From assembly GCA_026826555.1 (NCBI GenBank), contig JAKSZT010054334.1, positions 36,397,427 through 36,461,426 of the forward strand: a DNA stretch of 64,000 nucleotides, written 5' to 3'. The notes beneath the pieces are model-generated. The model was given only the letters and a program-made list of their open reading frames with translations. It was not told the DNA's origin and did no database searches. Shown here piece after piece: positions 34,398 to 46,257 of this stretch. The stretch's first letter is position 1, and every line of letters begins with the position of its first letter. A program made the translations under genes and the position numbers. This DNA is from Tolypeutes matacus. Its lineage: Eukaryota > Chordata > Mammalia > Cingulata > Chlamyphoridae.

Positions 34398-34838
34398 TGT
34401 GATGGTTAGGCTAATGTGTCAACTCGGGCAGGTAATTGCCCAGTTGTTTCATCAAGCAAGCACTGGGCTAATTGTAATACAAGGACATTTATGGACTCTC
34501 GTCACCAGTGAGTTTACAGATAGATGATTACATCTACATTAACCAGGAAGATTGCTGCCAGCAATGAATGCTTTATCCAATCAGTTGAATGCCTTAAAAG
34601 GGGAAGTGATTTCAGCATCCAGAGAGAATTTCCCAGCCCATCTTTGGACAGCCAGTGTCTCCCAGAAACTCATCAATGACCTTCATTGGACTTTCATTGG
34701 AGCCCCTGGTTTGCAGCCTGCATATGGAACCTGGACTTGTGCATCCCCATAGTCATGTGAGAGACTCTTATAAAATCTCATACTATTTACAGAAAACTCC
34801 TGTTGATTCTGTTTCCCTAGAGAACCCTGACTAATACA
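34398..34838 (+). mobile_element. ERVL (MLT2-like) solo LTR
   Basis: A 441-bp LTR starting TGTGATGGTTAGGCTAATGTG and ending GAGAACCCTGACTAATACA, with a perfect 5-bp target duplication GGGTC (34393-34397 and 34839-34843). TG...CA ends and a 5-bp duplication fit class III ERVL. An internal CCAATCAGTTGAATGCCTTAAAA block is MLT2-like. No provirus interior is adjacent. Confidence 0.9.
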
Positions 34839-34983
34839 GGGTCTTATATACTCCTGATGTCTGTGGGCCATTCTGAGAACTACTGACCTAAAATATGTAT
34901 TTTGGTTTTATTGTACTCCTTGGTTTTGTTTTATTTTATTGTCTTTACATTATGGTTGGTTAATATGTAGTCTTTTTAATTTA

Positions 34984-37384
34984 CAGTCATACCTTGCACT
35001 TGACTGTTTTGAAATTCGCTGAACTTGGTACTTGACGCATTTTGACGTGAAAATTTTGTCCCAGTACTCATCATTTGTTTAGTACTCAACACTCAAGCCA
35101 GAACTTGTTGATGTCAGTTGCCTTGTGACTCACTACACTTTCAACCAACACAAAAGGTCACCTTCTAGTCACTAGGTAGCTCTTGCCCTGTGCACATCCC
35201 ATTGTAGTCTTATCTTAGCTTCTCTGGTCATTTTGTGTATTTTTGCATTTTTTTCTCATCATGAGTTCGAAGAAAATGAGCAGTGGTAGCAATGAGGAGT
35301 AAAGAAAATTATTTTGCACCACCATTGAGGAAAAAATAAAAACAAATAATAGGCGAATATGGGAACAGTATTCGCATTACTGATCTTGCAAGGAATACGA
35401 TACGCCTCGAACAACAACGGTCTCTACCATCATTGACAATGAAGCAATAAAAAAGGCCGATGTTGTGAAAGGAGTTAAAGCAGTAACAAAGCAGCATTCT
35501 TAAACACTCGAAGAAGTTGCAAAGCTGTTATTAATTTGGGTAAATGAGAAGCATTTAGTGGGCAACAGTGTATCAGAAGCCCTGATAAGTGATAAAGCAA
35601 AAGCGTTGCATGCTGAGCTTTTGAAAAACAAACCAGATCGGAATGATGAGAGTGTTGAAGTTTTTAAGGCCAGCCATGGCAGGTTTGATAATTTTTAAAA
35701 AGAGGACTGGCATCCATAGCGTCGTGAGGCATGGCGAGTCAACGAGTACTAGTAAAAAGGCTGCTGATGAATCTATAATGAATTTCATGACTATGTAGAG
35801 GCTGAGGGTTTTATTCTCCATCAAGTTTTTAACTGTGATGAGACTGGAGTTTTTTGGGGAAAAAAAATGCTGAGTAGAACCTATATCACAAAAAAGATGG
35901 TGTTACCAGGCCACAAACCTATGAAGGATAAGCTCACTCTATTTTTGTGTGGGAATGACAGTGAAGAATTAAAACTCAGGCCTCTACTAGTCTATCATAA
36001 TGAAAACCTGTGAGTTTTTAATAAGCATAATGTCATAAAAAGCAAACTCCTTGTGATGTGAAGGGCAAACAGCAAAGCTTGGGTCATAAGGCAATTTTTC
36101 ACTAAGTGGGTAAATGAAGTGTTGTCCCTCAGTGAAAAAAATATTTGCTGGAGAAAGATTTGCCTCTGAAAACTCTCCTACTTTTGGACAATGCACCTGC
36201 TCGCCCTCCAGGCTTGAAGGATGACTTAATGGAAGAGTTCAGCTTCATCCCTGTAAGGTTCTTGCCCCCCAAAACAACTCTCATCCAGTCCATGGACCAA
36301 CAGGTCATTTCAAACTTCAAAAAAGTTGTACACCAAGGCACTTTTCCAGAGGTGCTTTGAGATCACTTCTGATGTCCAGTTGACCCTTACAGATTCTGGA
36401 AGGAGCATTTCAATATCCTTCATTGCCTTAACCTTATTGATAAGGCCTGGAACAAAGTCTTTTATAGGGCAATGAATTCAGAATGGAAGAATCTGTGGCC
36501 AGAAGCTGTGACTCAGAGAGACTTCAAAGGGTTTGAGGCAGACCCGAAGCCTGCAGGTAGAAGGTTCAGTTATGCAGGATAGTGTATATTTGGGCCAATC
36601 CATGTGTCTGGAGGTTGATGCTGCTAAAGTTGAGGAGTTAGTGGAGGAACATCTTAAAGAGCTTAGCACTGAGGAGCTGCAGGAACTACAGAAGGAGCAG
36701 CAACAAGAGGTGGCTGAAGAGATTTCTTCAGGTGAGGAGGAGATAAGGGGGAATGTCCCCAGTTCCTTGATAAAAAAAAATGTGTGCAAAATGGGCAGAA
36801 GTTCAAAACTTTGTGGAGAAGGACCATCAGGACAAAGCTCTGACAAGCAGAAATGTGAATTTATTGAATAACCAAACAATTTACACGTTGGAGGAATTCT
36901 GAAAATAAGACAGAAGCAGTCCTCATTGGATAAGTTTTTAGTGAAGGTGACAAAGAGTGTGTCAGAGCCTGTGGTGCAAGTTGAGAAAAGGCAGAAAAGA
37001 GAAAGAACACCTGAAGTGCAAGTGTCCGATGTTCTATTGGAGGGGGCTCTCTTTCCAAGCAACACTCCATGTAACCTCTCCTCCTCACCACTCTCCTCCC
37101 ACCATCCCATTAGACCATGGACTCTTCTCAGTACAGGTAAAGTAAAGTTTTTATTTTATTTAATCTAAGTATTTATTAATTTTTAAGTTTATTTCTCATG
37201 TAAAGTAATGATATACAAGCTATCTTTTTATATATTGCCTTAAAAATGCACATTGCCTTTGGTTTGGGAATGCATTAAATTTATTTACATTATTCTTTAC
37301 GAGAAAAATTTGTTGGGTACTTGCTGTTTTGGTACTTGTCATGCCTCCCCGAACCAATTAACCATGAGTACTGAGGTAGCACTA
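34984..37384 (+). mobile_element. Near full-length Tigger (pogo-group) DNA transposon
   Basis: About 2.4 kb. The left end is CAGTCATACCTTG after a TA (34982-34983). The right end read in reverse is TAGTGCTACCTCAGTACTC beside a TA (37385-37386), giving imperfect terminal inverted repeats and a TA target duplication, as expected for Tc1/mariner-pogo elements. Inner repeats (GGTACTTGACGCATTTTG at the left, ACAAGTACCAAAACAGC at the right in reverse) are related. The interior encodes a broken transposase. The length is close to that of autonomous Tigger elements. Confidence 0.85.
35261..37110 (+). pseudogene. Tigger/TIGD-like DDE transposase, decayed
   Basis: The ATG at 35261 opens with Ser/Lys residues, and a stop follows at codon 14 (TAA, 35300). 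The helix-turn-helix and CENP-B-like DNA-binding part (about 35300-35760) is broken by several stops. The DDE catalytic core retains all three acidic positions in its pieces: NCDETG with Asp at 35837-35839, LLLDNAPA with Asp at 36187-36189, and SMDQQ with Asp at 36295-36297. The C-terminal Glu-rich part (36533-36871, with VEELVEEH and STEELQELQ) and a final SSLDKFL segment near 36920 match the TIGD1-type domain order. At least six interruptions remain, so it cannot make transposase. The minus-strand 210-codon frame at 36478-37110 is a shadow. Confidence 0.85.
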
Positions 37385-37844
37385 TATAAGCTCTTCTCTA
37401 TTTCTCTTTATTTCCTCTCTGTTATTTCTTCTTTACCATGTTTATTGAATAAACTGAGTAGTTAGTACCATAGAGCTTCTCACCTTGTGGACTATGTAGA
37501 TTACTTCTTTATGATCCTATTTAACTTATTTCTCTGTCCCCTGTATGTATGTAAATTGGTTATTTCTACTACAGGCTTGGCCAGTTTCATGCTCAATTTT
37601 TATTTTTCAACATTCCTTCATAAATATTATGTGTTTTCTTCAGGAATCACATAATGTATGGGACCACCTCTCTTTTCCTGATCTTGACAGTCATGTATGA
37701 TTATTGCTTAGACAGATTATGATTTTTCATTTTAAACCATTCAAATGGAAACTTGCCTGAGTTGTGATGAGGGTTCAAAAAGATTAGACATGTTAAGACT
37801 TTGACATTCAAATTTCAACATAATTCTTCCAGTCAGTTACTGTT

Positions 37845-37955
37845 AGAATCCATATTTTACAAGGGAGAAAAGTGAATTTAAGAGAAGCTAAGTGGTTTAC
37901 CTAAAATTACAACACTAATAAGGGTAAGAGATGGGATTTAAACCCAGTGAATGTA
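37845..37955 (+). repeat. MIR SINE fragment
   Basis: TTTTACAAGGGAGAAAAGTGAATTTAAG followed by AAGTGGTTTACCTAAAATTAC and GATGGGATTTAAACCCAG follows the MIR core order. Confidence 0.7.
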
Positions 37956-38570
37956 TTCTTTCCACTCCAATACTGGATTTTAGGAAGGCACATGGAAAAA
38001 TATGAACGGTGTGTGAGATGATGAGACACCAGAATAAAATTGAAATATTACTATTATAATGGCATGGTTATGAAGGATTATGTAGAACAAATGAGGTGGG
38101 TTGATTTAGTATGATTAGTGTGATTGTTAGCACAATTTCCTTTTCATTCCTAGTAATATTAATTATGATCTTATTTAAAGAATAACAATAGTAAAAACTT
38201 GTTCTTTAGAAGCACTTTGAAATACTTTTGAATGTAGAATGCTGTGGAATTTTCAGGTAGTAAACAGACATTCAGAAATGAAGTATCCCTTTCTAAAAAA
38301 AAGATGAATGCTGACTGAGAGACTATCTGATTTTATGATTTGGTTGTTTTTTTCATGGTGTAAAACTGTATGTTTGACTGATTGACTGATATTTTCCCTA
38401 CATATAACTGACAGCAGAAATAATGTGAGGACAACTAATAGTAAAAGCCATCAGTTATATAAAAAAAAGGAACTATGCTTTAGACCGTATAGGTATAAGT
38501 GTAGATATATAGATATAGACACATATAATTTAAAGCTCACCATATTGCAACATAGCAACTAGTATATTCA
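37956..38570. other. Unassigned AT-rich sequence
   Basis: No gene or repeat recognised. Confidence 0.35.
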
Positions 38571-38574
38571 TTTC

Positions 38575-38690
38575 AGAGTGAAAGAAAACAAGAAGTAGAA
38601 TATGAGGTTCTGAAATGCTGAAGGTCACTCAGCTAGTAAGTGGCAGAACCAAAATGACATCCATAATTGTCAGATTCCAAAACATTTACA
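38575..38690 (+). repeat. MIR SINE fragment
   Basis: CTGAAGGTCACTCAGCTAGTAAGTGGCAGAACC at 38618-38650 is an excellent match to the conserved MIR core, followed by a diverged tail. Confidence 0.75.
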
Positions 38691-39630
38691 GTAAAACACA
38701 GGTATTATAACCATCATACAATTTTAAAAGATTATATGCGGAGTTATAATTGCTTGGGGAAAAAAAACAAGCTTTCTTCACCTATTTTGGTTATTGTTCT
38801 AGTGTGGTTATAAGAATTTTGTGTATACCATATATTAAGTTTCATGCAAAGCATTTGATAATATAAAAGTCTTAGGACACTTGAAGGGAGACATTAATTT
38901 CATTAAACATTAGCTTTAAGGGACAATTTCCTTTTTTATATATCAACCAATAATTATATTCCATATTGTGAATCAACCTAACAAGTTTATTCCTTTATTG
39001 GGAATTTCTCTGTGATATAAATTCACTATTAGTAGGGGATCTATAAAAGCATAATGCAATGTACTATGAAGAACTTTTGTTCTATTACTATTTATTTTTA
39101 CAAAAACCTTTTAGTTTAGATCTCAGAATGGGAAACTGAAACAAAACAAAGAGATTAGATCTTACAGAATCTCTGAATTAAATAATCAAAATTGTTCCTG
39201 GAAAGAGAAAATCAGTAAATGATATAAGATTTATGTAGCCACAAATCACCTATTTAAGAATATTTTAGTGTGACTTTAATAATATATAAACAATATAAAA
39301 CAAAGGCAATTTTGGAAAATAAGTGAATCATAAGCAACACCTAAATTCATCAATTTTCTTTCCCTCTAAATCTATAAATACATCCATCTATACTAGTATA
39401 AATCTGGATTTGATTAGGAAACAAATTATGTAATATCTAGGAAAAAATATTTATTACAGATGAATAGAGGCTTATATAAGAGAAGTGCTAAGGAAAATAG
39501 GTCAACAAAGTTGTTTTCAGTAAATGTGGGAGTGCTGGGATCCACAGATCTAGGGAAACCATTGTTACCAACTACCTCTCAAAGCCAAAAAGAGTTAGGT
39601 TCAGGAGGAGATGCAGATACCCTGGAAGTA
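38691..39630. other. Unassigned AT-rich sequence
   Basis: No gene or repeat recognised in about 0.9 kb. Confidence 0.35.
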
Positions 39631-39808
39631 GGTTTGCCAGATAAAATGCAGGATGCCCAATTAAATTTGAATTTCAGATAAACAATGATTTTTATATAAG
39701 TATGTTCCAAATATTGCATGGGACATATTTATTCTGAAAATAATTCACTGTTTATGTGAAATTCAAATTTGACTGTACATCCTATATTTTTATTTGATAT
39801 ATACCCTA
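39631..39808. repeat. Palindromic DNA-transposon-like element (long inverted repeat)
   Basis: The left arm (GGTTTGCCAGATAAAATGCAGG ... AATTTGAATTTCAGATAAACA) is an imperfect inverted copy of the right arm (TGTTTATGTGAAATTCAAATT ... CCTATATTTTTATTTGATA). The arms meet at about 39710-39722 (CAAATATTGCATGGGACA). Arms are about 80 bases each with scattered mismatches. It resembles a palindromic mammalian MITE. It could fold into a hairpin in RNA or a cruciform in DNA. Confidence 0.7.
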
Positions 39809-40975
39809 AACCTAGAAGCCATCATAGGTGGCTGCACCTATCTGCCTGCAACTCTGCAGTATGCAATATATAGAATGAGTTCTGGGAGCTAGAAGAAGTC
39901 ATCACCAGGGATCTCAGCTGACTTTCCATAAGTACTGCCAAAAAATGACTTCACCTTTTTGGAAAAGGATTTTTGTCTTCTTTCCTAGGTAGAGTTGATG
40001 CAGAGTTGTCAATAATCAAACCCGTACAGTAGCTTATATAGTTTAAACATAAATATGTATTCTGATATTTTGCTTAAAGTACGCATTGACATTTCCTTAT
40101 TTTTATACTTCAATATTATCATTTTAATGAATGCATATTATCTCATGAACCTGAGGATTAATAATTTTAACCTCTTCCCATATTATTAGATATTTAGATT
40201 GTTATAAAAGCTATTTAAAATAAAATGAATGGAATTAAACATTAATGATTAAAAACTGAGGGATAATTACACATGATTTTTAAAGTGAAATAAAATGTGA
40301 GACAGGCACAAAATAGCACAAAAGTGCAAAAAAGGTAGAGACATGAAAAAAGAATGGCCGTTAAGAATTGCAAACTAACATTAAATATATAAAAGATACA
40401 TTAATCAGTTTGGGAAAAACAGTGTTAGAAAAGCTGCAGGAGTCATGCAAGCTGCGACAAGCCTTTAAAAAGAATATTTGAAAATATTAATTCAAAAGAG
40501 TTATAGAATTAAATTTTTTTAAAGTCTTAAATGTCAGGAATATCACAGAAGAGTTCATGTTTAATATTAAAACATTAAAAACAATTGTGTTTAAAGGGAT
40601 TAAATATAGAACCAGCCCAAAAGAAGAAAAGGGTGCTAGTCTCAGTACACTCATTAACAGTGTGACACTTGGCCAATCATTTAACTTTGCTAAACTCTAA
40701 TTTCACTTTTTATTAGACCTGCAGCACATTTTACCATAGAGAAATTCAATGTGCACAATCTTAGCATTCCTTAAGATAATTTAGTTCAACTTACTTCTTT
40801 GTATAGGATGTTCTCCAATGGAGCCTGCAAAGAGTCATTAAAGATGTGTTTAAACTAATCAATAGGATGCACAACACTTCACTAAAAATTTAGTTCCTTA
40901 TCTTTCTTCATGTCCTGCATTCTGATAAGTCATAATCATTGGTTCCAATTTCATGTTGAAGCATTCTTTAACACT
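39809..40975. other. Mostly unassigned; a MIR core near 40660-40710
   Basis: GTGTGACACTTGGCCAATCATTTAACTTTGC with TAAACTCTAATTTC (about 40660-40705) is a MIR-like core on the plus strand. The rest shows nothing I can name. Confidence 0.45.
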
Positions 40976-42189
40976 GTAAAAGTGGCAGACTTCCAGAAAA
41001 GATGATGGAGGAGGGAGCTCCAGGACTCAGTCCTTCCACCAAAGCAACTATTAAAGAACAAGAACTATCCGAAAAAACTGTTGTGAAGCTCCAGAAGCCA
41101 GAAGAACACTGTACAGCATCCAAGGAATTGTGGGAGGAAGTGGCTGTTAAATTACAGAAAAGAACTATAAATTGCTCTCTGCACATGTGATGGCTACCAG
41201 CACACATACCCCACTCTCACTGAAGGCTGTTGTAAGGTCCAGTCCCAGGTTAGCTGCTAGTGACAGAAAGGGACATAAAAATCCTCTTCCAGAAGAACAG
41301 GGGTGGGCATGGCTCATTGTTGATCACCACTTTTGAATAGCACATTTAGAATGCTGGGTCCTGGCTCTGAGGGCAGTTATTGTTTCAACCTGCCCATGAT
41401 AAAGGTGGCAGCGGCCATTGTTTCAACCAATACCGTATGGGGGCTGGGGCAATGAGTATTAAAGACACTGTTTTCTCGGGGCTGCAGGGGACAGTTAGCA
41501 AAGGGCTGTACTTGATTTGCAGCCAGAGAAGCTCAGCTTTGGGGAGTCATTGGAAGTTTTGACACCCATCCTGAACTCATCCCCAGGGCACCTTGGAGCT
41601 TGTCTGTGCCTCTTCATGGATCTTTGACCCTATTTTGGCAGGGAAACACTAACCTGTGAAAGTCATCTCAGGGGTGACTCTCCTGCCAGAATTTGCACTC
41701 CAGGCAAAAGCAGCATGAGATAAATAAAGGAATGTAAAGATCTATAAAGGTAGACATTCTGGGACAAAGGCCTGTCAGATTCGTATACCCAGAGAGGGAG
41801 GTCTGTCTCCTCAAAATAGTGGGGACAAGACAACCAAATTCTTCTAAACAGAGGAACCCCAAACCAACTAACAAGCAAAAGCCTAGGAAAAGACAGAGGC
41901 TTTGAAAGGCAGGAAAATCCTTACACACTGCATTAGCCTTTGGCAGCCCTTACTGATAGGAGGACTGATTCTCAAAGAACTCTCTGTCTTATCACCAGAT
42001 GGTTACAAAATTAATAAACATAACATCCCAGAGCCTTAATTCCAGATTTAACATTTTACAATGTTAAAATGTACAATGTGAAAACAAAAAGAAAACAAGA
42101 TAAACAAAGAAATGACAGGAAATGATGGCCCATCTAAAGGAAGAGAATAAAGGTAGAGAAAACACCAATAGAGGACAAGAATGTGGACA

Positions 42190-43030
42190 GACCAAACAAA
42201 ACTTTTTAAAAAAAGTGATCTTAAAAATGTTCAAGGAGATGAAGGAAAATACAGAGGAAAACTAAATGATATCAGGGAAACAATAAAAGAACAACATGAA
42301 AGTCTAAGTAAAGAGATAGAAATTTTAAAAAGGAACCAACAGAAATATTGAAGTTGAAGACCAAAATAATGAAAAATGCCCAGGACAGTTCAAAAACAGA
42401 CTGGAAACAAAACAATTGAAATGAGTCAGGCTGAGGAGAAGAAAGTAAAATGTAATATTAAATATTAAGAGTGCTCTGAGACATCATCAATTGCACCAAC
42501 ATATGCATAATGGGAATCCCAGAAGGAGAAGAAAGAGAAAAAGGGGCAGAAGGACTAGTCAAAGAAGTAATGACAGAGAACTTCCAAGCTTAGCAAAAGA
42601 CATGAAAATTCACATCCAAGAAGGTCAGAGAACACTGAACAAGATACATGAAAAAAATACATCCCATCATTATTGATTACAGTATCAAATGCAAAGGAAA
42701 AGGGGAAAAGGAGAGAATTTTGAAAATTGGAAGAGAAAAGCAACATGTTACATACAAGTGAGTCTTAATTAGTTTGAATGCCAATTTCCCATCAGAAACC
42801 ATGGAGGCAAGAAGATATTTGGTTGAAATAGAGTGCTGAAGGAAAACAACTGCCAGCCAAGATTTTTATATCCGGTGAAAATCTCTTTCAAAGGTGAGGG
42901 AGAGATTAAGACATTCAATTATAAACTAAAGCTGAGGAAGTTCATCAACACTGGACTTGCCCTATAAGCAATGCTAAAGGGAGTTCTTCAGACTGAAAGG
43001 AAAGGATACTAGATGGTAGTTCAAAGAAGC
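42190..43030 (+). pseudogene. ORF1 remnant of the outer L1
   Basis: Lys/Glu-rich, coiled-coil-like sequence (42190-42420), then an IMGIPEGEE-like turn near 42508 (ATAATGGGAATCCCAGAAGG), a HIQEGQRTLNKIHEK segment (42605-42650) and an SSETMEARRYLVE-like block (42795-42830). These mark the RNA-recognition and C-terminal domains in order. Multiple stops and frameshifts. Confidence 0.65.
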
Positions 43031-43448
43031 ACAAATAAATTAAGACCTGTGGTAAAGATAACCATGTAGGTAATTATAAATGCCCAGTATTATTATATTG
43101 CACTGTTTGGTATGAACACCATTTCTTATTTCCTACAGGTGGTAAAAAGCAAATGAATCAAAAGTAATGATAAATTTTGGTTTTTGGACATAAAATGTAC
43201 AAAGACATATGTGGTAACAAATATAAAAAATGGTGGGGGGACAGATGTATATTAATAAAAATATATATGTGTTTGCTATTACAATTGAGTTGATATAAAA
43301 AGAAATATGATTATTACATAATTAGGGTGTTAAATTTTAACCACTGGGTACATGAGAGAAATAGATGAAAAATATGTACAGATAGAAATGAGAAGTCACT
43401 CAGTATGGTACAACACAAAAAAGCAAATAAATTAAAAAGTAGGCTTTA

Positions 43449-44293
43449 ATGGAAGTGAAGGGCAAAAAAGGTATAAACTTACAAAGTCTAAATAGTCAAA
43501 TGGCAGAAGAAAGTCCTATAGTATCAGTAGTAACTTCAAAGGTAAATTCATTAAACTCTCATATCAAAAAACAGAGATTGGCCAAATGGATAAAAATGAA
43601 TGTCCCATCTATATGTTGTCTGCATGAGACTTACCTTAAAGTAATAAGGTTAAAGGTGAAAGGATAGGGAAAAATTTATGATGCAATAAGTAACCAAAAA
43701 GAGCTGGGATGTCTATACTAACACTGGATAAAATAGACTTTTAAGTAAAAAAAGGTTACAAGAGACCTAGTCATTCTATAGTAATAAAGGAGATAATTCA
43801 ACAGGAAGAAGTAACAGTTATATATATTTAAAAAAATATAGTGCACATATAGCATATACACCTAACAGCAGAGTCTGAAAATACATGAAGCAAATACTGA
43901 TTGATTTAAAGGATGAAATTTATGGTTCTACAGCAATAGTAGGAGAATTAAAGCATCGCTCTCAATAATGAATAGAACAATTGGTCAGAAGATCAGTAAG
44001 GAAGTATGGGACATGAATGATACACTAAACCAACCAGACCTAACAGACATATATAGAACCCTGCACCCAAAGTAAACAGAATACACATTCTTCTCAAGGG
44101 CACAAGGATCATTCTTCAGGGTAGATCATAAGTTAAGTCGGAAAACAAATCTCAATAAATTTAAAAATATGGAAATCTTACAATGTATATTCTCTAACTA
44201 CAATAGAATAAAGCTAGAAATCAATAACAGAGGGAGAAATGGGAAATTCTTAAATATGTGGGAATTAAAAACATGCTCTTCAAAAACTAATGG
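43449..44293 (+). pseudogene. ORF2 endonuclease remnant of the outer L1
   Basis: Opens with a VSVVTSKVNSLNSHIKKQRLA-like endonuclease start, then CCLHETYL, and later an FFSRAQGSFFRVDH-like block near 44095-44130. It is disrupted by stops and cut at 44293 by the insertion. Confidence 0.75.
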
Positions 44294-45184
44294 TTGCTTC
44301 TTGACAGGAAGATGGCATCAGTTTAAGTAGGCACTCACCATCTCTCTCACAAAAAACATCTGACAGGGGGCAATATCCTGCCCGAATGAGCTGTTTTGGG
44401 AACCCACAGAGCAGGAGGTTTCAGGGCATCAATTTGGAGGAAGCTGGACAAAGAGATAAAGAGCTCAAGGTAAAACTGTTAGTTTCTCACCCTTGTAGCT
44501 GGAAATGGCAGATGGCTAAGCCCCACCCTCAAGGCAAAAACCTGCTGTGAGCTCTGACTTCTGTTGGCCACCGAGTAGAAGGGAGTATTCTCTGGGAGTG
44601 AAGGGTTCTGGCAAAGGGTGAAGAGGGGTTTCCTTTCTGTGGGTTTGGTTGCCTGGAGAGCATAACAGCTGGCATGAGGTGGCACCAGGAAGAGGAGAGA
44701 AGCGAATGTGCTCAGGCAGCCTGTTTTACCTAACCACCCTGGGTTAGAAAACTTGGGCTCGGAGAGGATGGAGTCAGGCAATTGACTAGTCCTATGCTGA
44801 ATACTCTCAAAATTCCAACTCCCCTAAGGGATGTGGGCAGTAGGAAGTGCTTAATAAGCTTCCAAGGGCCTATTTAGGGTCCCCTGGGAGGAGGGGGGTT
44901 GTCTGGAAGAGGGTTGAGAATCATTTTTTTCTGTGGTGAGTTCAGTTGCCAGGGTCCCATTTGAATTTCAAAAGGAAACTCAACCTGACCAGGAGAGGTG
45001 AGGGGGGATCTGCTCACACAGGCTGTTGCATTCTGCCAGCCTGGGAGAGAAAGCAATGAGAATAGAAATGGGGCAGGGACAAAAAGGCTCCTAATTAGCA
45101 GGAATCTATTCAACTGCAAAGAGTCAAATCTGCCTGAGTGAAAGTGACTAGATAGCTTTCTGAAGAGCTAACTGACCCAACAAG

Positions 45185-45256
45185 AAAGTTTAGCTCAGTG
45201 GAGGACTTTCTGCCTCGAATATATGAGGTCCCTAGTTCAGTTTCCACCTTTCCTTA
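45185..45256 (+). promoter_or_regulatory. tRNA-like A-box/B-box module in L1 5' UTR
   Basis: TAGCTCAGTGG (45191-45201, A box) and TAGTTCAGTTTCC (45233-45245, B box) lie about 42 bases apart. The same module occupies the equivalent place in the L1 at 20842. The sequence between the boxes differs in the anticodon-arm region (TTTCTGCCTCGAATATA versus TTCCTTCTTAGGAG), so it is not a functional tRNA. Confidence 0.55.
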
Positions 45257-45509
45257 GAGTAGTGATCCACCAGGATAGCAAACATCAGTCTGATACTTTA
45301 GGACAGGGAAAGCATAGGCATTATTTTTGCATTGGCTTGTTTTGGGGCTCTTATTTTTCTTAAAAAAAAAAAAAAGTTACTTTTTAAAAATGAAACTTAG
45401 TTTACTTACTAAAACCTGCTTCAAAAATCTCCAGAGGGCAGGCGGCAGGGTAATTGATTGATGAACATTGGCGGCCTTAGAAGCTCCTCAGGGGCCTTAA
45501 GAGAGAAGG

Positions 45510-46100
45510 CTGTTTTTCCTTAGGTTTTGTTTGATTGCTTGCTTGTGTGTGTGTGTTTGTTTGTTTGTTTGTTTGTTTGTTTGTTTGTTTTTCTTTCTTC
45601 TTTCTCCCCCTTATCTCCCCTCTTTTTAATTAGGTGCTGCTGGCTTGTTTCTTGTTTGTTGTGTTTCCCTTTTCTTGTGTATACCGATTTTATCTACCAA
45701 TGCTATCTCTTTTCCTTCCTTCATCTTTCTATATTCCACTTTCTGCTGTTGTTCTTACATTCCACCTCTCTTTGTTTAGTCCTCAATTTTTCTGGTTTTT
45801 ACTTCTATCTTGTCTATTCTGTTTTTTTTTTTTATATTAATTTTTTTCTTTTTGTCTTTTCTCTTTCCCTCTCTCCTCATCATTCTGGCCTTTTAATCCT
45901 TTCTATATATTCTTCTCTATTTTGTTTCCCATTTCATTGTTTGTACTCCACTTTTTAAGTCCTATTACTCTACATTTCTTACAGTAGTTAATTATTCATT
46001 TTCCTAGGTCTTACACACTTCCTCTTCTAAATTTTACAGTTATTATTACTATTATCCTTTTTCTTTTCTTATATCTTTTGCTTTCTCTGGCACTAATCTT
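45510..46100 (+). repeat. Pyrimidine-rich tract of L1 5' UTR, with (TTTG)n
   Basis: T/C-rich tract matching 21944-22421. It contains GTGTGTGTG then (TTTG)n at about 45545-45592 and long TTTCTTTT runs. Frames rich in Phe/Leu/Cys over it are compositional. Confidence 0.85.
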
Positions 46101-46257
46101 TTTCTTTCAAGGTAATATAGACAACAGGAAGGAAATACAATAAGAGGGGGGAAATGTCAAATAGAAAACTTAACACACACACATAAACAGCAACTAAATA
46201 AAACCCTAGAGTAGAGAGAGAAGTTAATCAACTGAATAAACCCTTCAAGGTAAAAAG

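Larger units (their letters stand above)
40978..44293 (+). mobile_element. Outer (older) LINE-1, left part
   Basis: 5' UTR from about 40978 (GTGGCAGACTTCCAGAAAAGATG), ORF1 about 42190-43030, an inter-ORF spacer about 43030-43440 and the ORF2 endonuclease about 43449-44293. It is interrupted by the younger L1 at 44294 and resumes at 54400. The long ORF1-ORF2 spacer is typical of older L1s. Confidence 0.85.

Noticed and set aside
36478..37110. Minus-strand 210-codon ORF
   Set aside because: It is antisense to the Glu-rich C-terminal part of the Tigger transposase; its Ser/Cys-rich translation is a shadow.
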